A stretch of DNA of 64,000 nt from Orobanche coerulescens (lineage: Eukaryota > Streptophyta > Magnoliopsida > Lamiales > Orobanchaceae). Positions 35,730-47,226 of the stretch are shown here, in pieces. The notes below the pieces were generated by a model. That model searched no databases and had not been told where the DNA came from. It was given only the letters and a program-made list of their open reading frames with translations. How positions within the stretch are numbered: the stretch's first letter is position 1; each line of letters starts with the position of its first letter. The translations under genes and the position numbers were made by a program. The stretch covers positions 144,771,858 through 144,835,857 of the forward strand of contig CM065810.1 of the NCBI GenBank assembly GCA_033398695.1, in the 5' to 3' direction.

Positions 35730-38443
35730 ATGTCGGGAGGATCCAAAACCTTCGAGACTGTAAGTTCTTCCGCTGCCGCAGCGTCGCCTGAACGGGAGGA
35801 GATTCCCGTTGGAGTGGATATGGAGACGGCCGTTGAAGCTATTCGAGCGGGGATTGCACCCGCAGAACTCGAAGAACTTTTCAATGAGGCCGAAGTGGCG
35901 AGAACGGCGGCGACGGCGGAGCAGGGGGGCTCGCCGGTGGATGAGGATGATTTGGTGCGGGAGGCCTGGGAACGAGAGAGTAGATTCGGCCCTGCCTATG
36001 TGGCTTTTGCTCAGATGATGGAAACGATCGTCAGACCCTGTCCGGAATTCGACTTCGAGGCCTACTCCGCCGCTCACCCTTACGAACATGTGAAGCGGAC
36101 GATTTTTCAGGCCGCCGTCCCGTCTCCGTGGACTCTCGGAAAGATCCGGAGTACGGCGACCAAGAAAGACCTGAGCCGTTGGAGGGCTAAATATCACATC
36201 CCCTCTGACGTTTCCTTGCACGTGCCCTCGGAGAATGAGCGTGCCGACCAACCGCCCAAGGATATGGTTGTCGTCAGCGAGATGATTATGGAGGCGGGTC
36301 TGCGATTCCCGCTGCCATTCGCCGTCTCCTACTTGCTGATCGCCTGGAATTTGGCGCCTCTTCAACTGACGCCGAACGCTTGGCTACAGATCATCTGCAC
36401 GTTGACCCTGTTTGGCGGTCACCGGTTGTTCCGCCTCCTTACTGCGCTGGAGATGAATTATCTGTTTAAACTGGCCGCGCAGAAAGGGTCGATCGGCGGC
36501 AATCATATCCAAGGCCGAATCGGGAGAGTGGTCCTTGGCGTGCCGAATAAGACCAGGGGTGACCTGGCTAAATGGTGCTGGGTCGGCGGGGCGTGGCGAT
36601 CGGCATCGAGTGACAGGCCGAATGAGGAGTTGGAGATCCCCACCACTTTCCGGGAGAGGAATCCGAGTAAGGATTTTAACTCTCCCCTTGATTGAGCTTG
36701 TCTTGGACTGATCTAATTTTGTTTTCTTTTTGCAGGACCTCTCGTTCCAGCGATCGGAGACCTTCCATTCGATTTCTTGATCGTTTGGGAGCGGATCCGT
36801 GCCTTGCCAAACTCCTTTATTGACGTTCACTCGCTAGGTACCGAAGCTCATCGGTTGGGGGCTCGATTGTTCTGCTTCCCCCGTCACTTGAAAGTTCCAG
36901 GTATGAGCTTAAGTGGTGCTTCCTTGCTTGACGATCGTCTCCAGGAGGTCGTTTTGTTTTGTCTAACTTGTTTGTATCTATTCTTTGACAGAGGTTTATT
37001 TTCCCCGATTTGCCGAACCACCGCCAGAGATCGCTATGTCAAACCCGGGACTCATCGGTCGCCTTCACTTGGGTAAGCAGACTGGTCGCGTTCCCACAAC
37101 GACGTCTCGCCCTTCTCCAGTGACGAGGCCTGCCGAGGTGCCATTCGTCGGGCCGATGGTTCAGGGAGAGGAACACTTTAGCGCCGCCAGAGGCGGAGGT
37201 CGGAGGAGTCCCCGTCAATTTCTGAGGCGGATGTATCCATTCTTGAGCCTCCGGTCGCTGCGGCTCCTATCTCTGCCATCCCGATGATGGAGTGATCAAG
37301 CCCTAGGCCCTCGGTCCCCGGCTCTCGGTCATCTGGCGGATCGGCGAAGAAGGTGGCGATCGCCGAGGCGGAAACCTCTCGGGGCAAGCCTTACTTTGGA
37401 CGCGATCCCGAGCTGGTCACCAGGTAAGAAAGGATCAAATATTTCTGAGTTTTAGGCATTCTGGGCAGGGTATAGGCTAACCCTTTGCTTTCTTTGGTTT
37501 GCGCTGCAGGGTTCGTCTCGCCGACCCGGATGTTGCTCCCATGGTGCTGGACTTTCTGTCGAGCAAGGCTCCGCAAACATCTCTCGATGTCCCCACTTAC
37601 ATCCAGTAGGCTATCTCCTCTTTGCCCAAGGCCTGGACGACCGATCTTGATGCGATCGCTCGTCGTCGATCTGAAGATGCCATGCAGGCGACCGTTGCCC
37701 TGGCTCTCCAGACGGCGACGATGGCCGTCCAAGCCGCTAGGGATTTTGAGGGGCGACCCTCCACTGCTCGTCTCCATAGCGACCTCGAGGCCGCTCGGAA
37801 CAAAAATATTGAGTTTGCCAACCGGATCCAGTCTATGGAGAAGGAGTATGAGGAGACGGCCAAAAGAGCCAAACTGGACGTCGACCGATTGAAGCAGGAG
37901 CTGAGCCGCTTTAAGGAGGCTGCCGACCGGTCCCGTGATAAGGAGAAGGAAACCCGCCAGAAGTTCGCGGCTTCGCAGGAGGAGGCGGCCGGGCTGAAGG
38001 TGATGGTGGATCGGCTCAGTGGTGAGCTGGAGGCGGCGAAGAAGGAGCTGGAGAAGGCCAAGGGTGAGAATGCCGCCAAGGTGATCGAGCTGGCGGATGC
38101 CGAGAAGACGGCCGCGGATTTGAAGGGGCAGCTTAAGGCGATCGAGGTTGATCCCTACCTCAACGTTGAGCTCGTCGGCGAGTTCGCTTATTACGTGGCC
38201 TATGCTGACGCTGTTCGAGCCGCTAAAAAGGCAGGGATCGAGATCGGTCCCTTGATGGAGAGCTTCAAATCCTATGCCCTCGAGCATCCTCTGCACCCGG
38301 AGTTCTCCTTGCCGATCCTTGACTTTGTCGACTTCGGGATCGACTTGAGTTGGTATTCTGGTAAACTCATTCATCCCGAGGCCGATGGGGGGGCCCAAGC
38401 CGATCCGCATCCTGAGGGCGGTGATCAGCCGGCGGGGCCTTGA
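35730..38443 (+). pseudogene. Antisense additional gene of Tat element: Transposase_28-like plus coiled-coil protein
   Basis: Plus-strand gene opposite to gag-pol. Exon 1 (35730-36666) encodes a domain resembling the plant putative gypsy-type transposon family (Pfam Transposase_28), with the block GLRFPLPFAVSYLLIAWNL then LTPNAWLQIICTLTLFG. GT-AG introns, all keeping frame, are visible at 36667-36735, 36901-36991 and 37424-37509. Exon 2 (36736-36900) and exon 3 (36992 on) continue the domain (PFDFLIVWERI, VYFPRFAEPP). The last exon (37510-38443) is a long Lys/Glu/Ala-rich coiled coil (about 37700-38150) ending in an acidic tail. Stops at 37293-37295 (TGA) and 37607-37609 (TAG) and a probable frameshift near 37190 break it. 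The function of this family is unknown to me; extra ORFs, some antisense, are known in Tat-branch elements. Confidence 0.75.
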
Positions 38444-38522
38444 GAGACATTTTTGTTTTTCTCTGTAACTTGTACTTTTTTGTAATGTCTTCGGGCACCG
38501 TAATGTACGAAACTTGTGTTAT

Positions 38523-38529
38523 GAATAAA
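38523..38529 (+). terminator. Poly(A) signal of antisense gene
   Basis: AATAAAA about 80 bp after the stop codon of the antisense gene, preceded by a T-rich stretch and TTTTTTGTAATG. It supports an independent plus-strand transcription unit. Confidence 0.5.
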
Positions 38530-39481
38530 ATGTTCCTCTTTTCATACTGTCTCTTTACACGCGATCGCCTTTGAATGTTTGCGTGCAATTTTTACAAGTA
38601 CGTGTATGATTGCTTTCGATGTTTTGTTCATCCGACCGATTGTCTGAGTGTTGAACGCATTGATATGTTTTGAATCGGAATTCTTACTTGTAATTTTCGT
38701 CGAAGGACTCCGATCATCCTGCGTGTGTTTGAGCGAAGCCGATCGTGTGTGGTTCCTTTTTGTTCGATCGTATTTGTGATTAGCTCGACCCATCTCTGCC
38801 CCCTTGTTTTTGTTTACATATTGTAAGTAAGGAAACAAAAACTAGTTTGCTTGGCGAGCTATATTCAGTTTTTCCGATTCTGAAGAATCATGTACGGTTG
38901 GGGTGTTCGATGGACCGACCTCCCCATTCGTGTCTTTGTGTGCGAGGGATATTGTGTGAGGGTCCTCCGTTAGGCTACGCCTGCCTTGTGTTAAAACAAA
39001 AGGCGGGCGATCTTGGTCCGGAGGAGTCCTTGCGCGGAGTGTTGTCGGCTTATTCGATACCACGTCCGCGGCTTGTCAGCTCTGCTTCCACCTCGGCCCG
39101 CCATGAAGATGGCGACCCTCGACGGTGTACGTTGAGACGGGGGTAGTGGCACGTCGCATTGTCCGGGTTCACCATGTTAGATGATGTACCTTGAGGTCGT
39201 GCGATCGTGCCTACTGATTATTTTGGAGGGTCCTTCGGCTACGCCGGCCTCGTATTTAAACGAAGGGCGGGCGATCTCAGCCCAAAGGAACCTTGCATGG
39301 GCGAAGCTGTCGGTTCCATCGACCTCCAGGACCATGGCTGCATTAATTTTACCTAGGATCGTCGTGATCAGCGATCGTCGGCGGTATGCGATATGCCTGG
39401 TGGGGCGATCGCAAGAATAGATGGGATAGGAAAAAATCTCATTATATTCCTTGTACATCATTGAAATTGAATACAAAATTA
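38530..39481. repeat. Tat spacer with a tandemly duplicated ~275-bp segment
   Basis: Non-coding interval between the end of pol and the antisense gene. Segments at about 38945-39050 and 39220-39330 share GGGTCCT(C/T)C...GGCTACGCC, then AAAGGCGGGCGATCT-like sequence, then CCTTGC and a GTCGG(C/T)T motif, forming a direct duplication with a period near 275 bp. Tandem repeats between pol and the 3' LTR are described for Retand-type elements. Small open frames here lack domains. Confidence 0.6.
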
Positions 39482-42400
39482 TCACTGGTAGTATTTTTTC
39501 AGATGCACGGCGTTCCAGGGGTATTGATCCGGTGTACCATCAGGATGTTCCAGTTCGTAGGCTCTTTTAGTTAGCCATCTGGATACTCTGAAAGGTCCCT
39601 CCCAGTTCGGACCGAAAACGCCTGTGTGGGTTTGGATCTTCTTGAGGACGAGATCGCCCACTTGAAACCTTCTTTCTTTGACCTTTGAATTGAAGAACTT
39701 CTCGGCTCTCCTTTTGTGGATTGTGTTCTTCATTTATGAGGTCAGCCGTCGTTCTTCGAGCATGTCTAGGTCGATTCGTCGGGCCATATCGTTGTCGGTC
39801 GTTATCTCCTGTTCGGTTCGATGGCTGAGGACGGCGATCTCTGAAGGAATCACCGCTTATTCAAGGCAAGGGCGAATGGGGTTTCGCGGTCGGGTGCGGG
39901 TCGTCGTCCGGTAGGACCACAAAACGTCTGGGAGCTCGCTCGCCCATCGTCCTTGCCTGGATTCGAGTCGCGTTTTAATCGTGTGTTTGAGGATCTTATT
40001 CACTGCCTCTACCTGCCCGTTCGTCTGAGGGTGATAGGGCGCTGAGAATAACCTTTTGATTCCCCACTTTTCACAGAATTGCATGACTTCTAAGCCGTCG
40101 AATTATTTCCCATTGTCGGAGATGATGGCCTGGGGCAGACCGAATCGGCATATGACGTTTCTCCATATAAACTTGATCACTTGCTCTTGACCGATCTTGT
40201 TGAGCGGTTCGACCTCAGCCCATTTGGTGAAATAGTCGACCCCTACGATGGCGAACTTATAGCCCCCTGGAGCCGTCGGCAAGGGACCTATAAGGTCGAT
40301 GCCCCATTGCACAAATGGCCAAGGGCTATACATGGAGGTGAGCTGTTCGGGTGATAGTTTAATGTTGGGACCCATTTTCTGACACCTATGACACGATCTG
40401 GCATAGGCGATCGCATCTTTCCGAAGTGATGGCCAGAAAAACCCTTGTCTGGTTGTCTTATGGATGAGGGCTCGCCCGCCCGCATGGTTTCCACAAATTC
40501 CGTCATGGATCTCAGCTAAAACGAGCCGACCTTCCTCCGGTGTAATACACTTGAGGAGGGGGAGGCTGAAGGCTCGCTTGTAAAGCCGGTCGTCCAATAG
40601 GGTATATCTGGTCGCACGAAGCTGGAGTTGGCGAGCTTTAACACGGTCGTCAGGGACCGTTCCGTCCTTTAAGTATTTGATGAACGGAGTCATCCAGTTC
40701 TCCTCGGCGATGGCGACCGTGGTAACCAGGCTTCTGTCGATCGCTGGCCTTGCTGACTTTGTGATTTGGATATTGGAGAAGTCGGCTGCCCCATCCGATG
40801 ATGCTAGCTTGGAAAGAGCATCGGCCTGGGAGTTGTGCTCTCTCGGGACTTGTTCGATTAGTACTTCTTCAAATTTTGTGCACATTTCGGCGACCAACTC
40901 TTGGTATTTGACCATCTGTTCGCCGCGTGCCTCATATTCCCCTTTAACTTGGTTCACGACCAAAAGGGAGTCCATGAAGATATGGAGGCGACGAACATCT
41001 AGGGCGAGGGCTAGATCGAGCCCGCCTACCAAGGCTTCGTATTCGGCTTCATTGTTGGTCGCACAAAAACCGAAACGCACAGCGTTTGTGAAACTTTGTC
41101 CGTCGGGGCTGATGAGGACAATCCCTGCGCCTGCTCGCGAATTGGTCGCTGAGCCATCTACATATAACTTCCAGGCGGGTCGGCCAACCTGGGTTGGACT
41201 GTCAGGGAATGTTAGTTCTACCACGAAGTCCGCCAGAGCTTGGCCCTTGATCGTCGTGCGAGGAGCGTATGTGATATCGTATTGGGCGATCTCCAGCGAC
41301 CACTTGAGGAGTCGTCCGTTAGTGTCCGGCCGGTGTAGGACTTGCTTTAGAGGTAGAGTTGTTAGGACCTCCACTTGGTGATCGAAGAAGTAAGCCCTCA
41401 GCTTACGAACACTCATGACAAGAGCATAGGCGATCTTCTCCAATGGTGTATAGCATGTCTCAGCGTCGTGGAGCGCCTGACTAACATAATAGATAGGCAG
41501 GTGGGCTTGTCCCTCCGCTCGCACCAGAACGGAACTTAGTGCGACCTCCGATGCTGCCAGGTAAAGGAATAGTTTCTCACCGAGGATCGGCTTTGACAGG
41601 ATCTGGGGGTTAGATAGATATTCCTTTATTTTGGCGAACGCTATCTGGCTTTCCTTCGTCCATGCGAACTTCTTGTTCTTGATGGTTGCGAAGAAAGGCT
41701 TGCTTTTATCGCCGAGCCGTGATATGAAACGGTTGAGGGCGGCTAGACAACCTGTGAGGCGTTGCACCTGCTTGATGTTTCGCGGTTCTTGCATGTCAAG
41801 GATCGCCTGTATCTTGGTGGGGTTCGCCTCGATCCCCCTTTGGCTCACGATGTGCCCCAGGAATTTCCCGGAACCTACTCCGAAGTTGCATTTCTTGGGA
41901 TTCAGTTTCATGTTAAACTTCTCAAGGATGGCGAACGTCTCGGCGAGATTGTTGAGGTGATCTTCCTTCTTGAGGCTTTTGACTACGATATCGTCAATAT
42001 AGACCTCCATGGTCTTGCTGATCTGATCAGCGAACATTCTATTGACTAATCGCTGGTAGGTCGCCCCTGCGTTTTTCAAGCCGAATGGCATTCGGACCCA
42101 AAAGTATATGTCTTTTTCCATGTGGAAAGATGTGTGTTTTATGTCTTCCTCCGCCATTGGGATTTGATGATACCCGGCGAAGGCATCCATAAACGACATC
42201 ATTTCGCAACCTGCCGTACTATCGACCAAGTGATCAATATGAGGCATCGGGAAGTGATCTTTTGGACATGCCGCGTTGAGGTCGGTGAAGTCAATGCATA
42301 ATCTCCAGGAGCCAGTTGGCTTTTTGACGAGCACCGCGTTGGCGACCCACTGTGGTTCGTCTGTGGCTACTCCGATCAATTTGTTGTTGAGTAACTTCTG

Positions 42401-42772
42401 GACTTCTATGTCGAGCGCCGCGTATTTCTCGGGGCCGAACTTCCTACGCTTCTGGTGAACAGGCTTCATTGCTCGGTCGATCTTTAGATAATGGTAAGCG
42501 TGTTCGGGACTTATGCCAACCATATCTTGATGCGACCAGGCAAAGACTCCGATGTTCCTACGTAGCAAGTTGATCAGATCTCCCTTTAATTCGTGGTCGA
42601 TGCTTGCGCCGATCTGTACTTCCCGTTCTGGATGAACTGGATCCATCGTAATGCTTTCCAACTCTTCGACAGGGACGGTCGCCTCTCGTTTGGAGCGATC
42701 TCCAGACTCGGTCCTTGGATCGATGTCGAGACTTGGCTCGAAATCGATCCTTGGCTCGATGTCGTCCGTCAA
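39482..42772 (-). pseudogene. pol: Tat reverse transcriptase, dual RNase H and integrase
   Basis: The main frame (40103-42772, 889 codons) holds reverse transcriptase at about residues 90-310 with YIDD at 258-261 and MPFGLKNAGATYQ, the usual RNase H (about 395-500), a second RNase H (about 535-660) with acidic residues Asp539, Glu575, Asp601 and Asp651, the integrase HHCC zinc site (His756, His763, Cys794, Cys797) and catalytic Asp826 and Asp886. The dual RNase H is diagnostic of the Tat branch. The frame stops at TAA 40103-40105 and continues in 39857-40084 (YHPQTNGQVEAVNK, with the third catalytic Glu), then 39482-39733 (basic C-terminus, FQVGDLVLKK) after a frameshift and two more stops. 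It normally reverse-transcribes and integrates the element; this copy is inactive. Confidence 0.92.
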
Positions 42773-43717
42773 TTAATGAGAGATGGCGTCCCCTGAGTTG
42801 GGTTGGTACGATGTGTTTGGCTCGTAGATCTCCATGGGTTGATCGTCGATCGCTTCAATGTTACATATAGTATGGGAAGTATTGAAATAAGTAACAACAT
42901 AGGAGTAATTCAAACATCTTTTTGCCATTAGCTGATCTCCTTTTACAGTACCAACCGTCCCATCGGCAGTGGGGAATTTGATACAGTAAAAGAAAGATGA
43001 GGTGACCGCCTCAAAGGTTTCTAAAAAGGGGCGACCTAGGAACCCATTATAGATGCTGGGCCTATCTATGATTACAAAACTTAGGTTCCTAGTAATCCTA
43101 ACCTTGAGATCATAAAAGCATACTAGCTCGACGGAGAGCTTGATCCTCTCGTAGGCTTGGACTGTGTTGTCGCCGAATCCTTGGAGCACGGTGTCGAAAG
43201 GCTTGATGAATTTGATTAAGTTGCCGAGTTGGTCTAGGGCGGATTTGAATATGATGTTGCCGAAACTCCCATTGTCGACCAGCACGCGATCGACCATCTT
43301 CCCAAGGATACAAGCGGAGATCACTAGTGCATCCTCTTTGGGACATTGCACTCCCTCCCTGTCCTTGTTGGAAAAGGTGATGAGCGCGTCTTTAGAGATG
43401 GTCGGCTCCGGAGGTACCACAACATGGACTTCGGCGAACGCCCTCAGCTCGGCTTTTCGCTTTCTGTTTGACAGGGTGGAAACCGGGGAAAGGCCCCCGA
43501 GGCTTCCACCTCCTGCTTGAAGCATGTTGATCTGACCGCCAGGGTTGATCGGAGGGATCGACTCATTAGAGTACTCCGGCTCATGCTCGATTCTGGCGAT
43601 CGAATTGGGAGGAATTCTTTCGTTTGGTCGGCGCTCGCGCCCTCCGGCTCTTTCCGTCCTGGGTTCTGGCTTGGTGATCAAATTGTCCAGTTTGCCTTCC
43701 TCAAACAGTCGCCAGAG
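42773..43717 (-). pseudogene. pol: Tat protease region
   Basis: A 302-codon frame (42773-43681), in the same phase as gag upstream and RT downstream but cut off from both by single stops (TAG 43718-43720 and TAA 42773-42775). The retropepsin motif appears as VLVDNGSFGNIIF; the usual D-T/S-G triad has Asn in the middle position, so catalysis is doubtful. A conserved FLGRPFLETFEAV block follows, as expected at the protease C-terminus. The first ~100 codons are a Pro/Arg-rich linker. Confidence 0.8.
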
Positions 43718-45265
43718 CTATCTGAGGAGGTCGCGACATTGGCTGGTATTGTGGTCGGGACTCTTATGATAGGCACATAATTTGCTACGGTCTAGGTGAC
43801 TGTGGTCCCTTATCGGCTTTGGTTTGGAAAGCCACTCGCGACCCTTGATTGCGTTGAAGATGTGGGCCGGAGATAAGTTGAGGTTGTGGAGAAGGTGGAC
43901 CTCTACATCCTCGAAGGCTTTGAACTCGCCAGGCGGCTTGGCGACCGCCTTTCTGGGCTTGGTGACCGCCTTCTTCTGGACATGGGACGGTGCTTTTCCT
44001 TCTTCGGACGGTCCCTCGTCTAATCGGAGTGAGAGCATCCTCTGCCTGGCCAGGAAACCGGCGGCTTTGCCGCGGAAGACCGAGTAGGTCGGGGGGATAT
44101 CCTTTGTGAGGTGCCTGAACATGGGCGAGCGTCCGTGGAATCCGCTCATGACTGAGTTGAGAGCGAGCTCGTCGCTGATGGGCTCGCCGGTGAGGACTAT
44201 CTCGTCTACCCGGTCGATGTAATCTTCGTCTGACTCGTCCTTCCCCTGCTTGATTTTCATCATGCGGTGGGGGCCTTCAGGGCGAGCGACTTTGGCGGCG
44301 AAGTACGTCGTGAAGTCTTTCGCCAGCTTCTCAAAGCAGTTGATTGAGCGAGGTGGTAGTGAGACGTACCATCTGTGGGCGAGGTCGCCCAGGGTTAACG
44401 GGAACATTCGACACTTCGTCGCATCTGATGCTCCGCATCCGGTCATGTAGATCCGGAATTTGCTCAAGTGGGTTTCCGGATCCGATCTCCCCTCATATAG
44501 AGGTGTTTGTGGGGGATTGATCGTTGGTTGGACTGGGGCGAGCTCGATCTGAGTCGTGAGTGGTTCGCTTGATCTAATGATCGATCTCCTGGCGCCTGCC
44601 CCATTTTCCAGGAGCGCCTTCATCTCATCGAGCTGGCGTTGCATGGCGGCCATCGCCGTCGCCTGACTGCTCGCCGAGTGGCTCTCAGAGCGTGAACCAA
44701 GGCGATCGTGTACCGATCCCCTAGCCCCGTGGTGAATGACGAGCTCCCTGCCAGTGGGTTCCTTTCTCGGGCGAGCAGGGGCTCGCTGACCGGCCTGTCT
44801 CCTGGGGGTCGGATATGCCGAACTCCTGGTAAAGGATTCGGATACCGATGTCTTCCGGCTGGGGCCTGAGTGCCCGGGTCGCCATGAGGGATCGCTCCCG
44901 AGGCAGCTGAAGACGGAATCGTCCCTCCTTACGAGAGCCTTCTCCTGTGGCTCGGGGCTTTCTGTCGATTTCTCAACATAGATCCCCTTGAGCTTTCGTT
45001 TGTTTGCCCGGCGGACGGTGGACGGAGTGATGGTGGGCGAGCCATTGGCCTTCTGTCGCTCCCTGATGATGGCTATAGCCTCCTCAATCTGATCCGTGGT
45101 CTGGAACTGATCGAGTGAGAGGCTAGAACCGTCCCTCGGGGGCGGGAGTGAGAGCCTAGCGTCGCCACGGTCGCCATCCGCCGTGGGCTGGGATTCGGTC
45201 CGGGCCGGAATGAGATTTCCAGCAGATCTTAGGGTGGCTCTCTTGGAGGTCGTTGCAGATGTCAT
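43718..45265 (-). CDS. gag: Tat gag protein, open reading frame preserved
   Basis: A 515-residue capsid-type polyprotein. The N-terminal half is low-complexity and basic (Ser/Arg/Pro-rich, about residues 1-210). The retrotransposon-gag domain spans about 265-400 (HLSKFRIYMTGCGASDATKCR, LAHRWYVSLPPRSI, FEKLAKDFTTYFAAKVARP). The C-terminus has a knuckle of the Tat form, CAYHKSPDHNTSQC, with His in place of the second Cys. The start ATG lies 127 bp from the LTR. The frame ends at a TAG after which homologous-looking sequence continues into protease, so the natural product was longer and the present stop is probably a mutation. Confidence 0.85.
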   Translation of the reverse strand: MTSATTSKRATLRSAGNLIPARTESQPTADGDRGDARLSLPPPRDGSSLSLDQFQTTDQIEEAIAIIRERQKANGSPTITPSTVRRANKRKLKGIYVEKSTESPEPQEKALVRRDDSVFSCLGSDPSWRPGHSGPSRKTSVSESFTRSSAYPTPRRQAGQRAPARPRKEPTGRELVIHHGARGSVHDRLGSRSESHSASSQATAMAAMQRQLDEMKALLENGAGARRSIIRSSEPLTTQIELAPVQPTINPPQTPLYEGRSDPETHLSKFRIYMTGCGASDATKCRMFPLTLGDLAHRWYVSLPPRSINCFEKLAKDFTTYFAAKVARPEGPHRMMKIKQGKDESDEDYIDRVDEIVLTGEPISDELALNSVMSGFHGRSPMFRHLTKDIPPTYSVFRGKAAGFLARQRMLSLRLDEGPSEEGKAPSHVQKKAVTKPRKAVAKPPGEFKAFEDVEVHLLHNLNLSPAHIFNAIKGREWLSKPKPIRDHSHLDRSKLCAYHKSPDHNTSQCRDLLR

Positions 45266-45373
45266 TTTCTGAAGGTTTTTCTATTGAAGAACAGTGAGTG
45301 TTTCTTCAAGTATATGTCCGGAGAACAGTGAGTGTTCTTCGAGACGGTAGGAATAAAAATGAAGGTTTAGATG

Positions 45374-45392
45374 CCCTCCTTCTAGCGCCAAT
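45374..45392 (-). other. Primer-binding site of element T
   Basis: On the minus strand TTGGCGCTAGAAGGAGGGC begins right after the LTR end ...GGGTAACAACA and a single A. TGGCGC-type primer sites distinguish the Athila/Tat branch from the iMet-type (TGGTATCA) sites of the other elements here. Confidence 0.8.
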
Positions 45393-45828
45393 TGTTGTTA
45401 CCCAAAATGTAGCGACCACCTTTCTAAATATGATTCTTCTAATTTTAAGAAGAGTAAATAAAAATTTTGCAGCGGAAATACATTTTTAAGAAAAATAAAC
45501 TTAATAATCGCGAGTAATATTTTCAAGTCACCATTAAATAAAACGAACTTCGACGTGAAATTAAAACAAATCGAATACTTGTTCGTAAAACATAGTTTTA
45601 GAGAAATGATATTTAATAAATAAACATTTAATCATTAGCTTGATCATCCCACTCTCAATCGCATGCCACATCGAGCTCCTTAACCTGAAATGGGTTAAAT
45701 AGTGGGGTGAGCTTCCAACTCGCTCAGTGTGGAGAGTACGCAATATGTCTACGTTAATTACTAAATATATTAGCAAGTGTAAACAACACGACTGATAAAT
45801 TCTGAAGCCCGTCGGCTAGCCCGAAGGC

Positions 45829-45968
45829 TTTATGCACAATTAAGTGCTTCTGACTGATTTGCACATTTAAGTGCTTCTGACTGATTGCACATTTAAGTGC
45901 TTCTGACTGGTTGCACATTTAAGTGCTTCGATCGATTGCACATTTAAGTGCTTCCGATCGATTTCACG
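45829..45968. repeat. ~26-bp tandem repeats, five copies, in solo LTR
   Basis: Units of GCACATTTAAGTGCTTCTGA with a variable CTGATT or TCGATT tail repeat five times. Each unit contains GCAC...GTGC. The array lies about 430 bp upstream of the TATA box and thus in U3, like the palindromic arrays of the other gypsy LTRs. Confidence 0.85.
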
Positions 45969-47163
45969 TGCATATACGAGACAATATATAAAGCAATTAA
46001 AATAAAAAAAAGCGTAATAAATCCCCACACCTGGATAAAATTGCAGTTCTGAACTTGAATGTGATGAAATGCTTGACTCAACAATTCTAGGCCCGTAAAT
46101 TCTTGTTATTATCTACAGATAATGATAGTTTATTATTAATATAATACTATAATTGAAGATAAAATACAAGACATAATTTAAATTGAATATTAATATTATT
46201 TGAGGAATCTACGTATTTAATGGCTTGTGCCAAAAATAGAATGGAATTAACGAACCGAGGTGAATTGGAGTAAAACCGAAAGAACGAAATATCTCGAGAA
46301 CTGAAATTGAATAAATTAAAGAGTTGATTTGGGTTAATTTGCAAGAATCAAAAGTAACTGGGATTAAAATTGAAATGACTGGAAAGTTGGGGTATAAAAC
46401 CCATTTTTTCAAGGAACAAGTCGGCATAAACCCTTTCCTTTTTCCTCCCGATTTCTCACTCCCTCTCGTCGGTCTCTCTCTCTCTCATGCTCTCTCTACT
46501 GTACATAATCGGACGAAAAAAAAATGAAGCAACACACGCACTCACGAATTGAAGAAGAAGAAACACACCCTGTAAATGGTGTTGATGGTTCGGTGGGGTA
46601 AGGTCTGGAGGTGTAGGTCCGGCGACGATGCAGCAGCGGCGATCTCCAGCGGATAGCTCGCGGCAAAAGTCTAATTACGGCCAGGTACGTTTGGTTTTGA
46701 TTCTCAATTGGCTGAAGAATTGAAAGTGTTTTGAGTTCCTGAAATTTGGTTGATGGATTTGATTGTTGATTTCAGGCTCGGCTCGGATTTGGCCGAGGAA
46801 GAAGGTTGGTTATGGGGTGATATGACTGGTTTGGTCCGATTGAACAGGCGTGGTGGCTCTGGTGCTCTGACCGGAGACAACAAAGATGTTATGGTTGTTA
46901 TGATTTCGATTTCTGAATTTGGGATGTAGGTTCGGGGGAATTGTTGATGAATTGAGTTGATGGATTTTCACATAACTCGGATTGGGATTGGGTTGAAGTT
47001 TACCTGTTTATGTTTGTGGTGTATTTCTGGACAAGAAAATGTCGATGACAAGTTCTTGTGAATTTGTGAGGAAGATGAGGATATGATATGCATAAGATTT
47101 GCACAGTGTTTATGTGTGTGTTTTGATCGGCTGAGAGTGAGGTATTTAATCAGAAATTATTAA

Positions 47164-47226
47164 TTAACCCCTCCCATGATGCATAACTCCCTCCCCATGA
47201 TGCATAACTCCCTCCCCATGATGTCC
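47164..47226. repeat. Three ~22-bp repeats in solo LTR
   Basis: CCCTCCC(C)ATGATGcataactc occurs three times in direct tandem, the last unit diverging after ATGATG. Confidence 0.8.

Noticed and set aside
40677..41381. 234-codon plus-strand frame opposite pol
   Set aside because: It is an antisense shadow of the Tat RNase H/RT coding strand, without domain, introns or promoter, unlike the antisense gene at 35730-38443.
45829..45968. CRISPR-like regular direct repeats
   Set aside because: The units are contiguous ~26-bp tandem repeats without unique spacers, inside a plant retrotransposon LTR; there are no cas genes and no prokaryotic context.
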